Notes: a model not told the origin generated them from the sequence alone. Positions 1-10,641 are shown, counted from the stretch's first letter. The stretch: DNA of 42,131 nt from an uncultured Mediterranea sp. (GCA_945831575.1 CAMACX010000025.1:1-42131), one strand, 5' to 3'. Translations and numbers: made by a program.

Positions 1-2
1 TG

Positions 3-323
3 GATGAACAACAATCTATTAACAAGAAGATAGCCAATCAAATTCCGGTTATTGTGCAGAAAAGTGTGCAGGAACAGTCCAAAAAGCCAAAACGAAAAGG
101 TTTCTTGGGCATCTTTGGCAAAAAAGAGGGAACGAAGCCAACGACAACAACGACTACGCTCCGTTCATCCAATAGAAACATGGTCAACGAACAGAAAGCG
201 CAGAGCCGTCGATTGTCAGAACAAGCCGATAGTCTTGCTGCCCGTAATGCAGAACTTAACAGACAACTGCAAGGATTGATTTGCCAAATCGAAAAGAAGG
301 ATTACATAAAAAACATACGATGA
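3..323 (+). CDS. C-terminal part of an unrecognised coiled-coil protein (5' end outside window)
   Basis: The frame is open from the window edge, so the start lies upstream. The visible ~106 residues have a polar lead-in, a very basic segment with KGFLGIFGKKEG, a run of six Thr, and then a heptad-like stretch rich in Q, A, L and E (QADSLAARNAELNRQLQ) that should form a coiled coil. The last residues (KKDYIKNIR) are basic and the stop TGA overlaps the next gene's ATG by the ATGA arrangement, suggesting translational coupling. I recall longer Bacteroidales proteins with a similar basic/coiled-coil segment that continue well past this point, so a C-terminal truncation is possible, but I cannot confirm it. 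No function is assigned. Confidence 0.55.
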   Translation, partial: DEQQSINKKIANQIPVIVQKSVQEQSKKPKRKGFLGIFGKKEGTKPTTTTTTLRSSNRNMVNEQKAQSRRLSEQADSLAARNAELNRQLQGLICQIEKKDYIKNIR

Positions 324-1378
324 TGAAACAAAAAATGATGTTATGCTGCATGATGCTGGGACTGATCACAGTCTGCACCCCAGCCCTGGCACAGCAGAAG
401 GTGAAGAAACTCTATGTAGCCAAACCCGGTACAATGGTGGAACTGCTTACAGAGGAGGAGGCGAACCAGATTACCCACCTCACGCTGCAAGGACGCATCA
501 ACGCCATCGACTTCCGTCACCTGCGTGACGAATTTGCCTCCCTCAAGGCACTCGACCTCTCCGGCGTAACCATCACCAATTACATCGGCAAGCATGGTAC
601 ACACCCAGACTCTCACTACGTCTATCCAGCCAACTTCATCCCCGCCTACGCCTTCTGCCGTCGCACGAGCGACTCCACCTATGTAGGCAAAGAGACATTG
701 GAACACATCATCCTCTCTGACAAGATACGCAATATCGAAGATGCCGCCTTCAAGGGATGCAAGAATCTACATATCTGCCAGATCCGCCGCAAGTCGGCCC
801 CCAATCTGCTGCCCGAGGCACTGGCAGATAGCATCACGGCCATCTTTGTACCGACAGGAAGCAGCGACAGCTACCGCACTAAGCTGCGGTGGAACACCTT
901 CGCCTTTGTAGAGGGGGAGCCTTGCCACGTCTCCCTCACACTCAACGCACAGCAGAGCCTCGGCAGCGAACTGGTGAAGCAAGGCATCCAACCCAAAGAT
1001 GTCAACTTCCTGACGGTCTGCGGCAAGATAGATGAGACAGATTTCAGACTAATCCGTGACTACATGCCCAACCTTGTCTCCATCGACTTGACGGATAGTG
1101 AAGCCACAGCCATCCCTGAGTTCACCTTTACACAGAAGAAGTACCTCCTGAGGGTAGAGTTGCCCAAACAGTTGCAGCGCATCGGACAACGGGCCTTCAG
1201 CGGTTGCGGCCGCCTGTGCGGCACACTCCACCTGCCTGCTTCGGTCACCGCCATCGAATATGGAGCCTTCATCGGATGCGACAACCTCCGTTATGTTGCC
1301 GCCCATGGCAATCGCATTACGACCCTGGGCGACAACCTCTTTGGCGACAGTAAGGAGAGACTGATCTACGTCAAGTAG
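320..1378 (+). CDS. BspA-type leucine-rich repeat surface protein
   Basis: 352 residues from ATG at 320, chosen because it gives a clean signal peptide (MMKQKMMLCCMMLGLITVC, cleavage near ALAQ) and overlaps the upstream stop as ATGA; upstream in-frame codons would place 13 polar residues before the signal. The mature part holds two blocks of LRR_5/BspA-like repeats: around residues 70-150 (ALDLSGVTI, then LEHIILSDKIRNIEDAAFKGCKNL) and 235-340 (VELPKQLQRIGQRAFSGCGRL, then LPASVTAIEYGAFIGCDNL). The 'I..AAFxGCxNL' form is the family hallmark. Such proteins are secreted or surface-exposed and typically mediate adhesion or protein binding in Bacteroidales. No sorting domain is visible. The gene converges on the ABC-F gene 24 bp away. 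Confidence 0.8.
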   Translation: MMKQKMMLCCMMLGLITVCTPALAQQKVKKLYVAKPGTMVELLTEEEANQITHLTLQGRINAIDFRHLRDEFASLKALDLSGVTITNYIGKHGTHPDSHYVYPANFIPAYAFCRRTSDSTYVGKETLEHIILSDKIRNIEDAAFKGCKNLHICQIRRKSAPNLLPEALADSITAIFVPTGSSDSYRTKLRWNTFAFVEGEPCHVSLTLNAQQSLGSELVKQGIQPKDVNFLTVCGKIDETDFRLIRDYMPNLVSIDLTDSEATAIPEFTFTQKKYLLRVELPKQLQRIGQRAFSGCGRLCGTLHLPASVTAIEYGAFIGCDNLRYVAAHGNRITTLGDNLFGDSKERLIYVK

Positions 1379-1402
1379 GCACTCTTCCTTATCAATCGCC
1401 AC

Positions 1403-3028
<1,626 letters not shown>

Positions 3029-3073
3029 CTATATTTATTATTCTACATTACGCTATTCCTAGAAAAACGGGGG

Positions 3074-3081
3074 CAAAGGTA
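3074..3081 (-). promoter_or_regulatory. Bacteroidetes -7 element TACCTTTG for the ABC-F gene
   Basis: On the minus strand TACCTTTG fits TAnnTTTG and would give a leader of about 50 nt before the ABC-F ATG at 3016. No TTTG lies at the expected -33 spacing, so this is a half-supported promoter. Confidence 0.4.
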
Positions 3082-3226
3082 CAACTTTTTCCCCACATTT
3101 GCGCCCTACGCACTGACAATCTGACAGGAAAAAGGTAGAAAAGCACAAATCACCTCATAACACTGACCATTTGGCAAAGTTTTTGCTGACAGGAGTTGAA
3201 TACTCAACCAAAAACATGGAGGAGAT

Positions 3227-3871
3227 ATGAGACATCGTAAGCATAATCATAAGAAACAAACTAATATGGAGTCCCAAGAACAGAAAGAACAACTCATCAA
3301 CGAAGACAACGTTCAGGCCAATGCCACAACGGCACAGGAAGAGGCCCAGTGTGAAAACAATGAGCAAGCCCAGCAGACAGCTGAAGAGCAAGCCCTACTG
3401 AGTGCAGAAGAGCGCCTGCAGGCAGAACTTCAACAGGCCAACGCCACCATAGAGGAACAGAAAGACAAGTACCTTCGTCTCTCTGCCGAGTTTGACAACT
3501 ACCGCAAACGCACCAACAAGGAAAAGGCAGAATTGATTCTCAATGGTGGGGAGAAGTGCATCAGCAGTATCCTGCCCATCATCGATGACTTGGAACGTGC
3601 CCTTCAGACGATGCAGCAGGCTACCGATGTAGCTGCCGTCAGAGAGGGTGTAGAGCTTATCTACACCAAGTTCATGTCAACACTCGAGAAGAATGGCGTA
3701 AAGGTCATCGACACAAAGGAGAAGGCACTCGACACCGACTTCCACGAGGCCGTAGCCATCATTCCCGCCCCAGTAGCCGAGCTGAAAGGCAAGATTGTGG
3801 ATTGCGTGCAGACAGGCTATATGCTGAACAGCAAAGTGATACGCCATGCCAAAGTGGTAGTAGGCGAATAA
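3227..3871 (+). CDS. grpE: Nucleotide exchange factor GrpE
   Basis: Co-chaperone that releases ADP from DnaK. The N-terminal ~70 residues are acidic, Gln/Glu-rich and low complexity; then comes the long dimerisation helix (LQQANATIEEQKDKYLRLSAEFDNYRKRTNKEK) and the C-terminal beta domain ending in the GrpE signature around GKIVDCVQTGYMLNSKVIRHAKVVVGE. Start at 3227 follows GGAGG at 3218-3222, a rare clear Shine-Dalgarno here although the spacing (4 nt) is short; an alternative ATG at 3266 would remove 13 basic residues. dnaJ follows after 46 bp in the same direction, the usual Bacteroidales pairing. dnaK is not in the window. I see no CIRCE-type operator. Confidence 0.95.
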   Translation: MRHRKHNHKKQTNMESQEQKEQLINEDNVQANATTAQEEAQCENNEQAQQTAEEQALLSAEERLQAELQQANATIEEQKDKYLRLSAEFDNYRKRTNKEKAELILNGGEKCISSILPIIDDLERALQTMQQATDVAAVREGVELIYTKFMSTLEKNGVKVIDTKEKALDTDFHEAVAIIPAPVAELKGKIVDCVQTGYMLNSKVIRHAKVVVGE

Positions 3872-3917
3872 GTGAGCAGACGCAGTGCGTGGATGAATCA
3901 ATTAATAGGAAAGAGGT

Positions 3918-5105
3918 ATGGAGAAAAGAGATTACTACGAAGTGCTGGGGGTGCCCAAGACGGCCACAGCCGATGAGATAAAGAAGGCCTACCGTAAAAA
4001 GGCCATTCAGTATCACCCAGACAAGAACCCGGGAGACAAAGAAGCCGAGGAGAAGTTCAAGGAAGCCGCCGAAGCGTATGAGGTACTCAGTAACCCTGAG
4101 AAGCGCCAGCGCTACGACCAGTTTGGCCATGCAGGTGTAAGCGGAGCAGCCGGCAACGGTGGCCCGTTTGGTGGATTCGGAGGCAGCGGAGGCATGTCGA
4201 TGGACGACATCTTCTCAATGTTTGGCGACATATTTGGCGGACATTCCGGATTTAGTGGTGGCTTCAGCGGATTTGGAGGTTTCGGTGGCAATGGCGGCTC
4301 TCAACAGGCTCGCGTACACCGCGGGACCGACCTTCGCGTGAAAGTTCGGCTCAACCTCAAGGAGGTGGCTACAGGTGTTGAGAAGAAGTTTAAGTTGAAG
4401 AAATATGTCCCTTGCGCTCACTGCCACGGAACGGGTGCTGAAGGAGACAGTGCGACAGAGACCTGCTCCACTTGCCACGGATCGGGTAGCGTAATCCGCA
4501 AGCAGCAGACGATACTTGGTACCATGCAGACCCGTTCGGTCTGCCCTACCTGCAACGGCGAGGGCAAAATTATCAAGAACAAGTGTAAGGAGTGTGGAGG
4601 CGACGGCATCGTCATGGGCGAAGAGGTCGTAACGGTCAAGATTCCAGCCGGTGTAGCTGAAGGTATGCAGCTCTCTATGAGCGGCAAGGGTAATGCAGGT
4701 AAGCGTAACGGCGTACCCGGTGACCTCTTCATCCTCGTGAGCGAAGAGCCGGACAAGGAGCTGATTCGCGATGAGAATGACCTGATCTACAACCTGCTTC
4801 TCGACTTTCCTACCGCTGCGCTTGGAGGCAGTGTAGAGGTACCGACCATTGACGGAAAGGCCAAGATTAAGGTAGAAGCCGGTACACAGCCGGGCAAGGT
4901 GCTCCGACTGCGTGGCATGGGCTTACCCGATGTAAATGGCTACGGCAAGGGAGATATTCTGATTAACATCAGCATCTACGTGCCCGAAACCCTCAGCAAA
5001 GAGGAGAAGAAAGCGCTGGAGAAGATGCAGCAATCGGACAATTTCCAGCCCAATGGTTCTGTCAAGGAACGCATCTTCAAGCGATTCAAGAAGTTGTTTG
5101 ACTGA
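3918..5105 (+). CDS. dnaJ: Chaperone protein DnaJ
   Basis: 395 residues, full-length type I Hsp40. J domain at 1-70 with HPD at 33-35 for stimulating the DnaK ATPase; Gly/Phe-rich linker ~74-128 (long, with GGFGG-type repeats and [16 protein letters not shown]); zinc-binding region with four CxxCxGxG motifs starting at C166 (CAHCHGTG), C183 (CSTCHGSG), C209 (CPTCNGEG) and C223 (CKECGGDG); then the two beta-barrel client-binding domains and C-terminal dimerisation segment. It sits 46 bp downstream of grpE and is probably co-transcribed. A 19-bp perfect inverted repeat 27 bp after the stop ends the transcript. Confidence 0.97.
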   Translation: MEKRDYYEVLGVPKTATADEIKKAYRKKAIQYHPDKNPGDKEAEEKFKEAAEAYEVLSNPEKRQRYDQFGHAGVSGAAGNGGPFGGFGGSGGMSMDDIFSMFGDIFGGHSGFSGGFSGFGGFGGNGGSQQARVHRGTDLRVKVRLNLKEVATGVEKKFKLKKYVPCAHCHGTGAEGDSATETCSTCHGSGSVIRKQQTILGTMQTRSVCPTCNGEGKIIKNKCKECGGDGIVMGEEVVTVKIPAGVAEGMQLSMSGKGNAGKRNGVPGDLFILVSEEPDKELIRDENDLIYNLLLDFPTAALGGSVEVPTIDGKAKIKVEAGTQPGKVLRLRGMGLPDVNGYGKGDILINISIYVPETLSKEEKKALEKMQQSDNFQPNGSVKERIFKRFKKLFD

Positions 5106-5132
5106 GCAGAGCAGTCATTCTATTTTAACCAA

Positions 5133-5182
5133 AAACGTCATCGGGCTGAGAGCATTAACCTGTTCTCAGCCCGATGACGTTT
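5133..5182. terminator. Bidirectional intrinsic terminator between dnaJ and the wzz-like gene
   Basis: Perfect 19-bp arms (5133-5151 and 5164-5182) around a 12-nt loop; the stem core is GTCATCGGGCTGAGA. A-rich sequence precedes the left arm and T-rich sequence follows the right arm, so it can serve both converging transcripts. Confidence 0.85.
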
Positions 5183-5218
5183 AATACAGTAGTAATATTC
5201 TACCAACCTCAAGCAAGC

Positions 5219-6337
5219 CTACTCGCCATTCAGTTGGCTCTTCAAGTTAGCCCAGAAGTCGCGGCCAAAGAGAATCCATCCGGCACAAGCAGCAAAGGCC
5301 AAGAAGACAAAGCTAATCAACACCATCACCTTACTCGGCTTAGCAGGACGCAAAGGCACTGACGCAGGCTGTACTACAGTATAGACCGGCGTAATCTCCT
5401 GGACTTTTGCTTTGGCCAACTGCAGCTGTTGTGACATCTGTGAATAGTTCTGATAAGCCAGGTTGACCTCATTCTGCAAACGCTCCTGCTCCACGCGGAA
5501 ACTCAGCTGAACAATATTCTTATTGGCATCCACAAAGCTGGCATACTTACCTTGAGCAGCTTCATAATTCACCTTACTCTCCTGATACAACTTCTCAGCA
5601 AACGCAAGGTCATGACGTGCCTTGTTAGTACGGTAATCGGTAATGTATCGTTGCAAGTTGTGCATGACAGTATCAGTCACGGATGCCGAAATCAACGGAT
5701 CCTGCATCATGACAGAGATGGTAGTAACCCCCGTCTTCTTATCTACCGCCACACCGATACGCTTGCTCAGGGCCTTGGCAACAGAAGCTTCTTCCAGTGT
5801 CAAGCAAAAAGGATCCAATTGAACCTCGCCATCTGTTGCCTCCTTCTCACGGAAAAGCGAAAGAGTCCATCCCAAAGCCTTCATCGGAGCAGAGATAACG
5901 GCACTCCACCATGGTACACGCTGATAGTCGAGTATATAAGCATATAGCGTAGTATCAATATGTTCTTTCTTATCCTTCACTCGCACATCAAACAAATCAA
6001 TCAAGAAGGGAGTGGAACTTACGATATCAGGATAAAGATCGGGCGAAAGGGCATCACTGGAAGTACCTGAAGAGAGATTGATACCCACCATAGCAGCCAA
6101 CGAGCTCATACCACCACCACTTTTACCTGCACTTTCAGGAGCCAGAGTCACTGAAGTAGAATACTCTCGTGGAATACTGAAAGCAACGATTAAGCCAACC
6201 ACGATACCTATGCAACACATCTTAATGACCCATTTACGTTCGGCCCACACTTTGAGGACCATCTCCATCAGGTCAATCTCCTGTTCTTCCAAATCGGGCA
6301 GCTGTTGCGATTGCTGCATATTCATGTCTTCGTTCAT
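5219..6337 (-). CDS. Wzz/chain-length determinant family inner-membrane protein
   Basis: 372 residues. Cytoplasmic acidic N-terminus, TM1 at ~36-55 (IKMCCIGIVVGLIVAFSI), then PREYSTSVTLAPE, the usual Wzz start of the periplasmic domain, a long coiled-coil region (~225-320), a proline-containing segment (PVYTVVQPASVPLRPAKPSK) and TM2 at ~336-356. This TM-periplasm-TM plan is that of polysaccharide co-polymerases that set chain length and link to the export machinery. There is no C-terminal tyrosine kinase domain. It lies 12 bp downstream of the Wza-like gene and is surely in the same operon; the glycosyltransferases it serves are elsewhere. Confidence 0.88.
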   Translation of the reverse strand: MNEDMNMQQSQQLPDLEEQEIDLMEMVLKVWAERKWVIKMCCIGIVVGLIVAFSIPREYSTSVTLAPESAGKSGGGMSSLAAMVGINLSSGTSSDALSPDLYPDIVSSTPFLIDLFDVRVKDKKEHIDTTLYAYILDYQRVPWWSAVISAPMKALGWTLSLFREKEATDGEVQLDPFCLTLEEASVAKALSKRIGVAVDKKTGVTTISVMMQDPLISASVTDTVMHNLQRYITDYRTNKARHDLAFAEKLYQESKVNYEAAQGKYASFVDANKNIVQLSFRVEQERLQNEVNLAYQNYSQMSQQLQLAKAKVQEITPVYTVVQPASVPLRPAKPSKVMVLISFVFLAFAACAGWILFGRDFWANLKSQLNGE

Positions 6338-6349
6338 AGCTATCTCTGT

Positions 6350-8812
6350 TTACTTAACTAAGTTTACGATTGATGCAATGACCGCAGCCAATGAAGCGGT
6401 TGTTGTACCAATACCCAATATTTCCTGGAGACTCACACGGCTACCTTTGTCCTTAGTAGGTACAATAACCTCACACCCAGGTTCTATAGCCTTGGAACTC
6501 ATCTTGACGCGCGACACCGTACCATTGAGATAGACCACATAGACTCTACGCTTCTTGGCACCGTTGCCAAAACCACCAGCCTGGTTGATATAGTATCTGA
6601 GACGCTCCCCCTTCTTGAAGGAGACTGTATTTGGATACATCACCGCACCATTAATCTTCACCGTATTGACATATTCGGGCACAAAGAGTTCGTCACCTTC
6701 ACGCAGCACCAGGTCAGCATCAGAGCCAGGCCGACGTAAAGCCTCCTTCAAGTCAATACCTACTGAATAAGTGGTACCCAGTTCCAGTTTCTCCACAGAG
6801 ATGGAGTCTGACCCCATATTCGACATTTTCAATACATCATCGCGACGCTTAATCTCCTCCTCGGTCATCCGGCGAATCAGTCTGGCACCAGCGACATAAG
6901 CATCGGGAGTTACCCCACCAGCTTTGGTTACGAGGTCGCTCAACCGCTCGTTCTTCTTCGACAACGAATAGCTACCTCCGAAGAGAACTTCGCCACGCAC
7001 CGACACATTCTGCTGCTTGAAGTAAGCTGGACTCTTGCGGATATAGACCTCATCGAAAGGCTCCAGATGGAAGTTGTCACTTCCATCGCCCACGAGCAAC
7101 CCATCCTTCAGGTCAAATGTGAAGTTCTTCCCTATAGTAGCCGTAAAGGAAGCACTTCCTGCATCCTTCACTCGGCGAGAGACTTCCACCTTAGTGGTTG
7201 ATGCAGCTTCAAGCAGGCCACCAGCCTGTACGACAAGGTCCTCAATCGTCATATGAGTAGAGTAAGCATACGTACCTGGATTAGCCACCTCGCCGTGAAT
7301 GGTCAAAGTCTGTTCTTCACGCAAGTCATGTATGCTGGGAATGTAGAGAATATCATTCTTCTGAAGAGGAATATCCACGGCAGTTCCGTTCAGTAAACCC
7401 TTTATATCAACCTGAAGGATTTCAGTCGTCAGGTCCTCATGCTCACGATTAAGCACAGCACGCCCGAGGAAGGCATCTCCTCTGACTCCCTCTGCTTTCT
7501 TAATGAGTTCCTTAACCGTATTAACTGTTCCATTCAACTGATAGAGGCCCGGACGATAAACGGCCCCCCTTACTTCCACCCTATTCTCAAAACGACTCAA
7601 GATAGAGTCAACCCTCACTTCATCGCCATCGTCCATTCTAAATACAGAATAGTCGATATCATCAACATTGTACACCTGATGTTCACGACCGCTCTTTCGG
7701 ATAATGGTTACAGCCTTTTTATAGGCATCACCAGTAAACCCACCAGCATACTTCAACAAAGCTCCTACTGTCTCATCTCCCTTCATCTCATAGAACATCG
7801 GGCGTTTCACCTTACCTGTGATACGCACCAACGACTGGTAGGTATCTACCAAGATGACATCCCCATCCTGCAGACGGACATCGTCCTTCATCTTTCCCTG
7901 CATCAAGAAGTCATAGACATCCAATACGGCAAACACCTTCTCTCCACGCACCACCTTGATGCTACGCAAGCTACCGATGTCGTTAACCCCACCCGCACAA
8001 TACAGCGCATGGAAGACCGATGCGAATGAAGATAGCGTATATGTGCCCGGTACCTCAACCTCGCCCATCACGTTGACCTGAATGGTACGAATCTCACCCA
8101 GTGTGAGCTTAACTTGGGTAGTGGGTTCGTTGCCCGATACACCAGAATAAATTTTGGCAAACTCTTGACGCAAGTAGTTATTCGCCTCCTTCACGGTCTT
8201 TCCACTCAGATAAACCGGACCAAGGCCAGTTACCTGAATTGCACCCTCAGGAGAGACTATCTCACGGATAGTGGTCTCAGAAGCGCCCCAAACGTCAATG
8301 ATGACCTCGTCCCCCGGGCCAATGCGATAGCCAGCTGGTGTAGCCACATTGATATTGGGCTCAAATGTCAGATTATCGTTAGTAAAGACATTATGACCGA
8401 AAATCTGCATTTCCTCTTGTCCTTCCATATACCCTGGATTCAAAACAAGCGAATCAGCATACAAGTCCGCGTAGCCTCCAGCATTCATTGAAGAAGTACG
8501 CAGCGAGCGAGGCTGCGCCACCTGCTTTTTCTGTGAAGCTAGTGGCTTACGGTTACGCGTACGAGCCTGCTTATCAGACTGCATAGACTCACTCGCTCCA
8601 TCCGAGTCACCCTGATACTTTTTCTGGATTCGCAAAACCTGTTCTTTTGTTACGCCCCTACGCATCAGTTCTTGAGTAATCTGCTGTTGAGATTTACCTG
8701 CACTACGGGCACCCTTCACATACTCCACCACCTGATCATCGGTCATGGTCTGGGCCCACGTTACACTAACCAGTGTAAAGGCCAAGAGGAATAGAGTAAG
8801 TAATCTACGCAT
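6350..8812 (-). CDS. Wza-like polysaccharide export protein with multiple SLBB domains
   Basis: 820 residues, much longer than E. coli Wza (~380). Signal peptide MRRLLTLFLLAFTLVSVTWAQ with no lipobox Cys, so not obviously a lipoprotein. Residues ~30-65 (DDQVVEYVKGARSAGKSQQQI...) form a helical segment seen in Bacteroidetes exporters. The Poly_export domain follows around GYRIGPGDEVIIDVWG (~160-240), then a series of SLBB modules marked by GEVEVPGTYTL, GKVKRPMFYEM, GAVYRPGLYQL, GEVANPGTYAY, GEVLFGGSYSL and GAVMYPNTVSF. The C-terminus ends with a hydrophobic stretch (TTTASLAAVIASIVNLV). Role: periplasmic/outer-membrane channel for capsule or exopolysaccharide, working with the Wzz-like partner downstream. 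Confidence 0.9.
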   Translation of the reverse strand: MRRLLTLFLLAFTLVSVTWAQTMTDDQVVEYVKGARSAGKSQQQITQELMRRGVTKEQVLRIQKKYQGDSDGASESMQSDKQARTRNRKPLASQKKQVAQPRSLRTSSMNAGGYADLYADSLVLNPGYMEGQEEMQIFGHNVFTNDNLTFEPNINVATPAGYRIGPGDEVIIDVWGASETTIREIVSPEGAIQVTGLGPVYLSGKTVKEANNYLRQEFAKIYSGVSGNEPTTQVKLTLGEIRTIQVNVMGEVEVPGTYTLSSFASVFHALYCAGGVNDIGSLRSIKVVRGEKVFAVLDVYDFLMQGKMKDDVRLQDGDVILVDTYQSLVRITGKVKRPMFYEMKGDETVGALLKYAGGFTGDAYKKAVTIIRKSGREHQVYNVDDIDYSVFRMDDGDEVRVDSILSRFENRVEVRGAVYRPGLYQLNGTVNTVKELIKKAEGVRGDAFLGRAVLNREHEDLTTEILQVDIKGLLNGTAVDIPLQKNDILYIPSIHDLREEQTLTIHGEVANPGTYAYSTHMTIEDLVVQAGGLLEAASTTKVEVSRRVKDAGSASFTATIGKNFTFDLKDGLLVGDGSDNFHLEPFDEVYIRKSPAYFKQQNVSVRGEVLFGGSYSLSKKNERLSDLVTKAGGVTPDAYVAGARLIRRMTEEEIKRRDDVLKMSNMGSDSISVEKLELGTTYSVGIDLKEALRRPGSDADLVLREGDELFVPEYVNTVKINGAVMYPNTVSFKKGERLRYYINQAGGFGNGAKKRRVYVVYLNGTVSRVKMSSKAIEPGCEVIVPTKDKGSRVSLQEILGIGTTTASLAAVIASIVNLVK

Positions 8813-8867
8813 AAATAGTGATTTTTATTTGGTTATTCAATAAAAGTATCATGTCAGTAAGCGGCTG

Positions 8868-8896
8868 CAAATTTAGCAATAATTTTTCAGTTAACC
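8868..8896 (-). promoter_or_regulatory. Promoter of the wza-wzz operon
   Basis: Minus strand: TAAATTTG (8875-8868) fits the Bacteroidetes -7 box, giving a ~50-nt leader. The -33 position has no TTTG; instead GGTTAA lies 15 nt upstream of the -7 box, the same arrangement as at thrS. Confidence 0.55.
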
Positions 8897-8978
8897 TCAC
8901 TAACAGGCTTCAAATAAAGACTAAAGCAATAGATTAATGAGAATTCTAAAGAAAAAGCACATTTTTCCACCGAAAAAT

Positions 8979-9009
8979 TTTGGTGTTTGAGAAGAAACCT
9001 CTATCTTTG
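8979..9009 (+). promoter_or_regulatory. Promoter of tRNA-Thr (and probably mltG)
   Basis: TTTG at 8979-8982, 19-nt spacer, TATCTTTG at 9002-9009: a textbook Bacteroidetes housekeeping promoter, placing transcription start about 25 nt before the tRNA. Confidence 0.8.
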
Positions 9010-9038
9010 CACCCCGTAAAGAACAAGCAACATTGACC

Positions 9039-9114
<76 letters not shown>

Positions 9115-9145
9115 CCCCCCTAATATATTCCCCAAAATCATTTTT

Positions 9146-10183
9146 ATGAAAAAAAGCACCTTGCGTTACATTTCCATAGCGTTTGGCGTTGTCTGCTTCT
9201 TGGTACTTATCACTGGTGTGACAGCATATCAGCTCTTCTTTGCACCCAAGTTCCACCCTACCAAGCATGTCTCACTTTACATCGACAATGACGATACGTT
9301 AGACTCTATATATAATAAGGTAGAACATATCGGTGAAGCGGCAGGGATGACCGGTTTCCGATGGCTGGCTCGTTGGCGTTCGTATGAGCAGCACCTGCAC
9401 ACCGGCCATTACCTTATCCATCCAGAAGAGAGTGCCTACACACTCTTCCATCGTCTCCTCCGTGGGCAACAAACGCCAGTCAATATAACCATAGGTAGCG
9501 CTAGAAGCGCAGACCGCGTTGCCAAACAGCTGGACCGCCAACTTTTGATTGACTCGACAAGCATCGCCAAAGCGCTTCACGACACCCTCTTTCAACAGAA
9601 GAACGGTTATACCGAGGAGACCTTGATGAGTCTCATCATCCCTAACACATACCAAGTATATTGGGACATCTCAGCAGAGATGTTAGTGCAGCGTCTCCTG
9701 AAAGAACACACCCGCTTCTGGAACGAGAAACGCCGCCAAAAGGCAGAAGCCATAGGACTCACACCGCAAGAAGTCTCTACACTGGCTTCAATCGTAGAAG
9801 AGGAGACCAACGACAATGCAGAAAAGAAAGTGGTGGCCGGTCTCTACATCAATCGCCTCCAACGTGGTATCCCACTCCAGGCCGACCCGACGGTAAAATT
9901 TGCCCTGCAAGACTTCTCTTTACGACGCATCACCAATCAGCATCTGAAGATAGAGTCGCCTTACAACACCTATTTGCATCAAGGGCTCCCTCCCGGTCCT
10001 ATACGCATTCCAACCCCCATCGGACTGGATGCTGTGCTCAACTATACGCACCACAACTATCTCTATATGTGCGCAAAGGAGGATTTCTCTGGCACACACA
10101 ACTTCGCCACCACATTGAGCGAGCACAACCGCAATGCACAGCGTTATTGGAATGCACTCAATAAACGGAAAATCTATCGGTAA
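9146..10183 (+). CDS. mltG: Endolytic murein transglycosylase MltG (YceG family)
   Basis: 345 residues. N-terminal membrane anchor (~7-30), a LysM-like region, then the YceG catalytic domain. The catalytic Glu is E218 in LASIVEEET, and the conserved IPNTYQVYWD, VVAGLYINRL, PLQADPTVKF, SPYNTYLHQGLPPGPI and HNFATTLSEHN blocks are all present. MltG cleaves nascent glycan strands in the inner membrane and terminates their growth. It follows the tRNA-Thr gene closely and appears to depend on its promoter. Confidence 0.95.
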   Translation: MKKSTLRYISIAFGVVCFLVLITGVTAYQLFFAPKFHPTKHVSLYIDNDDTLDSIYNKVEHIGEAAGMTGFRWLARWRSYEQHLHTGHYLIHPEESAYTLFHRLLRGQQTPVNITIGSARSADRVAKQLDRQLLIDSTSIAKALHDTLFQQKNGYTEETLMSLIIPNTYQVYWDISAEMLVQRLLKEHTRFWNEKRRQKAEAIGLTPQEVSTLASIVEEETNDNAEKKVVAGLYINRLQRGIPLQADPTVKFALQDFSLRRITNQHLKIESPYNTYLHQGLPPGPIRIPTPIGLDAVLNYTHHNYLYMCAKEDFSGTHNFATTLSEHNRNAQRYWNALNKRKIYR

Positions 10184-10239
10184 GAAGAGCAATTACCCGT
10201 AATTGTCCCCAATAGCAGTCTTATTCCACCCACCAAAAA

Positions 10240-10371
10240 ACATCTTATCCGTAAGGTTAACTCCCCAGCGCTAAGAGAGTAACTGTGCACAGCCGAAAGG
10301 TTAACCATCCACAACCGAAGAGTTAACTCCCCAGCGCTGAAGAGTTAACTTATCGCGACCAAGAGATTAAC
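10240..10371. repeat. Six tandem degenerate 22-bp repeats with GTTAAC core
   Basis: Six consecutive units of exactly 22 bp. Each ends in a GTTAAC-like core whose final C falls at 10261, 10283, 10305, 10327, 10349 and 10371 (variants GTAAC and ATTAAC). The segment before the core is consensus CCGAAGA/G; the rest of each unit is variable, though units 2 and 5 share TCCCCAGCGCT. It sits between mltG and the ncRNA terminator, with no coding potential. Function unknown. Confidence 0.8.
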
Positions 10372-10395
10372 ATGTCAAAGTACCGATTGAAACCT

Positions 10396-10435
10396 AAAAA
10401 AAAGTCCGGAAGACGCATGATGCACTTCCGGACTT
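10396..10435 (-). terminator. Terminator of the 6S-like ncRNA
   Basis: Minus strand hairpin with perfect 11-bp arms (10435-10425 and 10412-10402, AAGTCCGGAAG) followed by eight T. A T7 run at 10447-10441 right after the rod's closing helix could be an earlier 3' end. Confidence 0.85.
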
Positions 10436-10641
10436 ATGCTAAAAAAAGCCGCACCGATGATGTGATGAAACTCCGAATGACATGATTTGAGCGCTCGTCC
10501 TCTTTGTAATCCACCGACTCAAAGGTTACCCCGAAGGGCGTGGCCCGCCATTGAGAAACGAAGCTTGTCTCGGTATTTCAGATTTTTTTGATGAGTTTCC
10601 CGATCCAATCAATGCGGCTCTGTATGGTTCATCACTTTTGA
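10396..10641 (-). ncRNA. Bacteroidales-1 / 6S-like RNA downstream of rplT
   Basis: About 205-245 nt transcription unit with its own promoter and terminator. The transcript folds as a rod: near its 5' end AGCCGCA (10619-10613) pairs with TGCGGCT near its 3' end (10453-10447), and GAAACTC (10599-10593) pairs with GAGTTTC (10473-10467), so two 27-nt blocks pair with small internal loops, leaving an A-rich central bubble and GC-rich apical hairpin (around GGGCCACGCCC). The closing helix is followed by T7 and a second hairpin terminator. The family known as Bacteroidales-1 RNA is described as lying downstream of the L20 gene with a Bacteroidetes promoter, exactly this setting, and it is regarded as 6S-like (inhibitor of RNA polymerase). 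Identification rests on location and hand-checked pairing, not a model search. Confidence 0.75.

Noticed and set aside
10190..10205. Palindrome CAATTAC-CC-GTAATTG as mltG terminator
   Set aside because: Two-base loop, AT-rich stem and no following T-run.
10240..10371. CRISPR array
   Set aside because: Units are contiguous 22-bp repeats with no spacers and no cas genes in the window.
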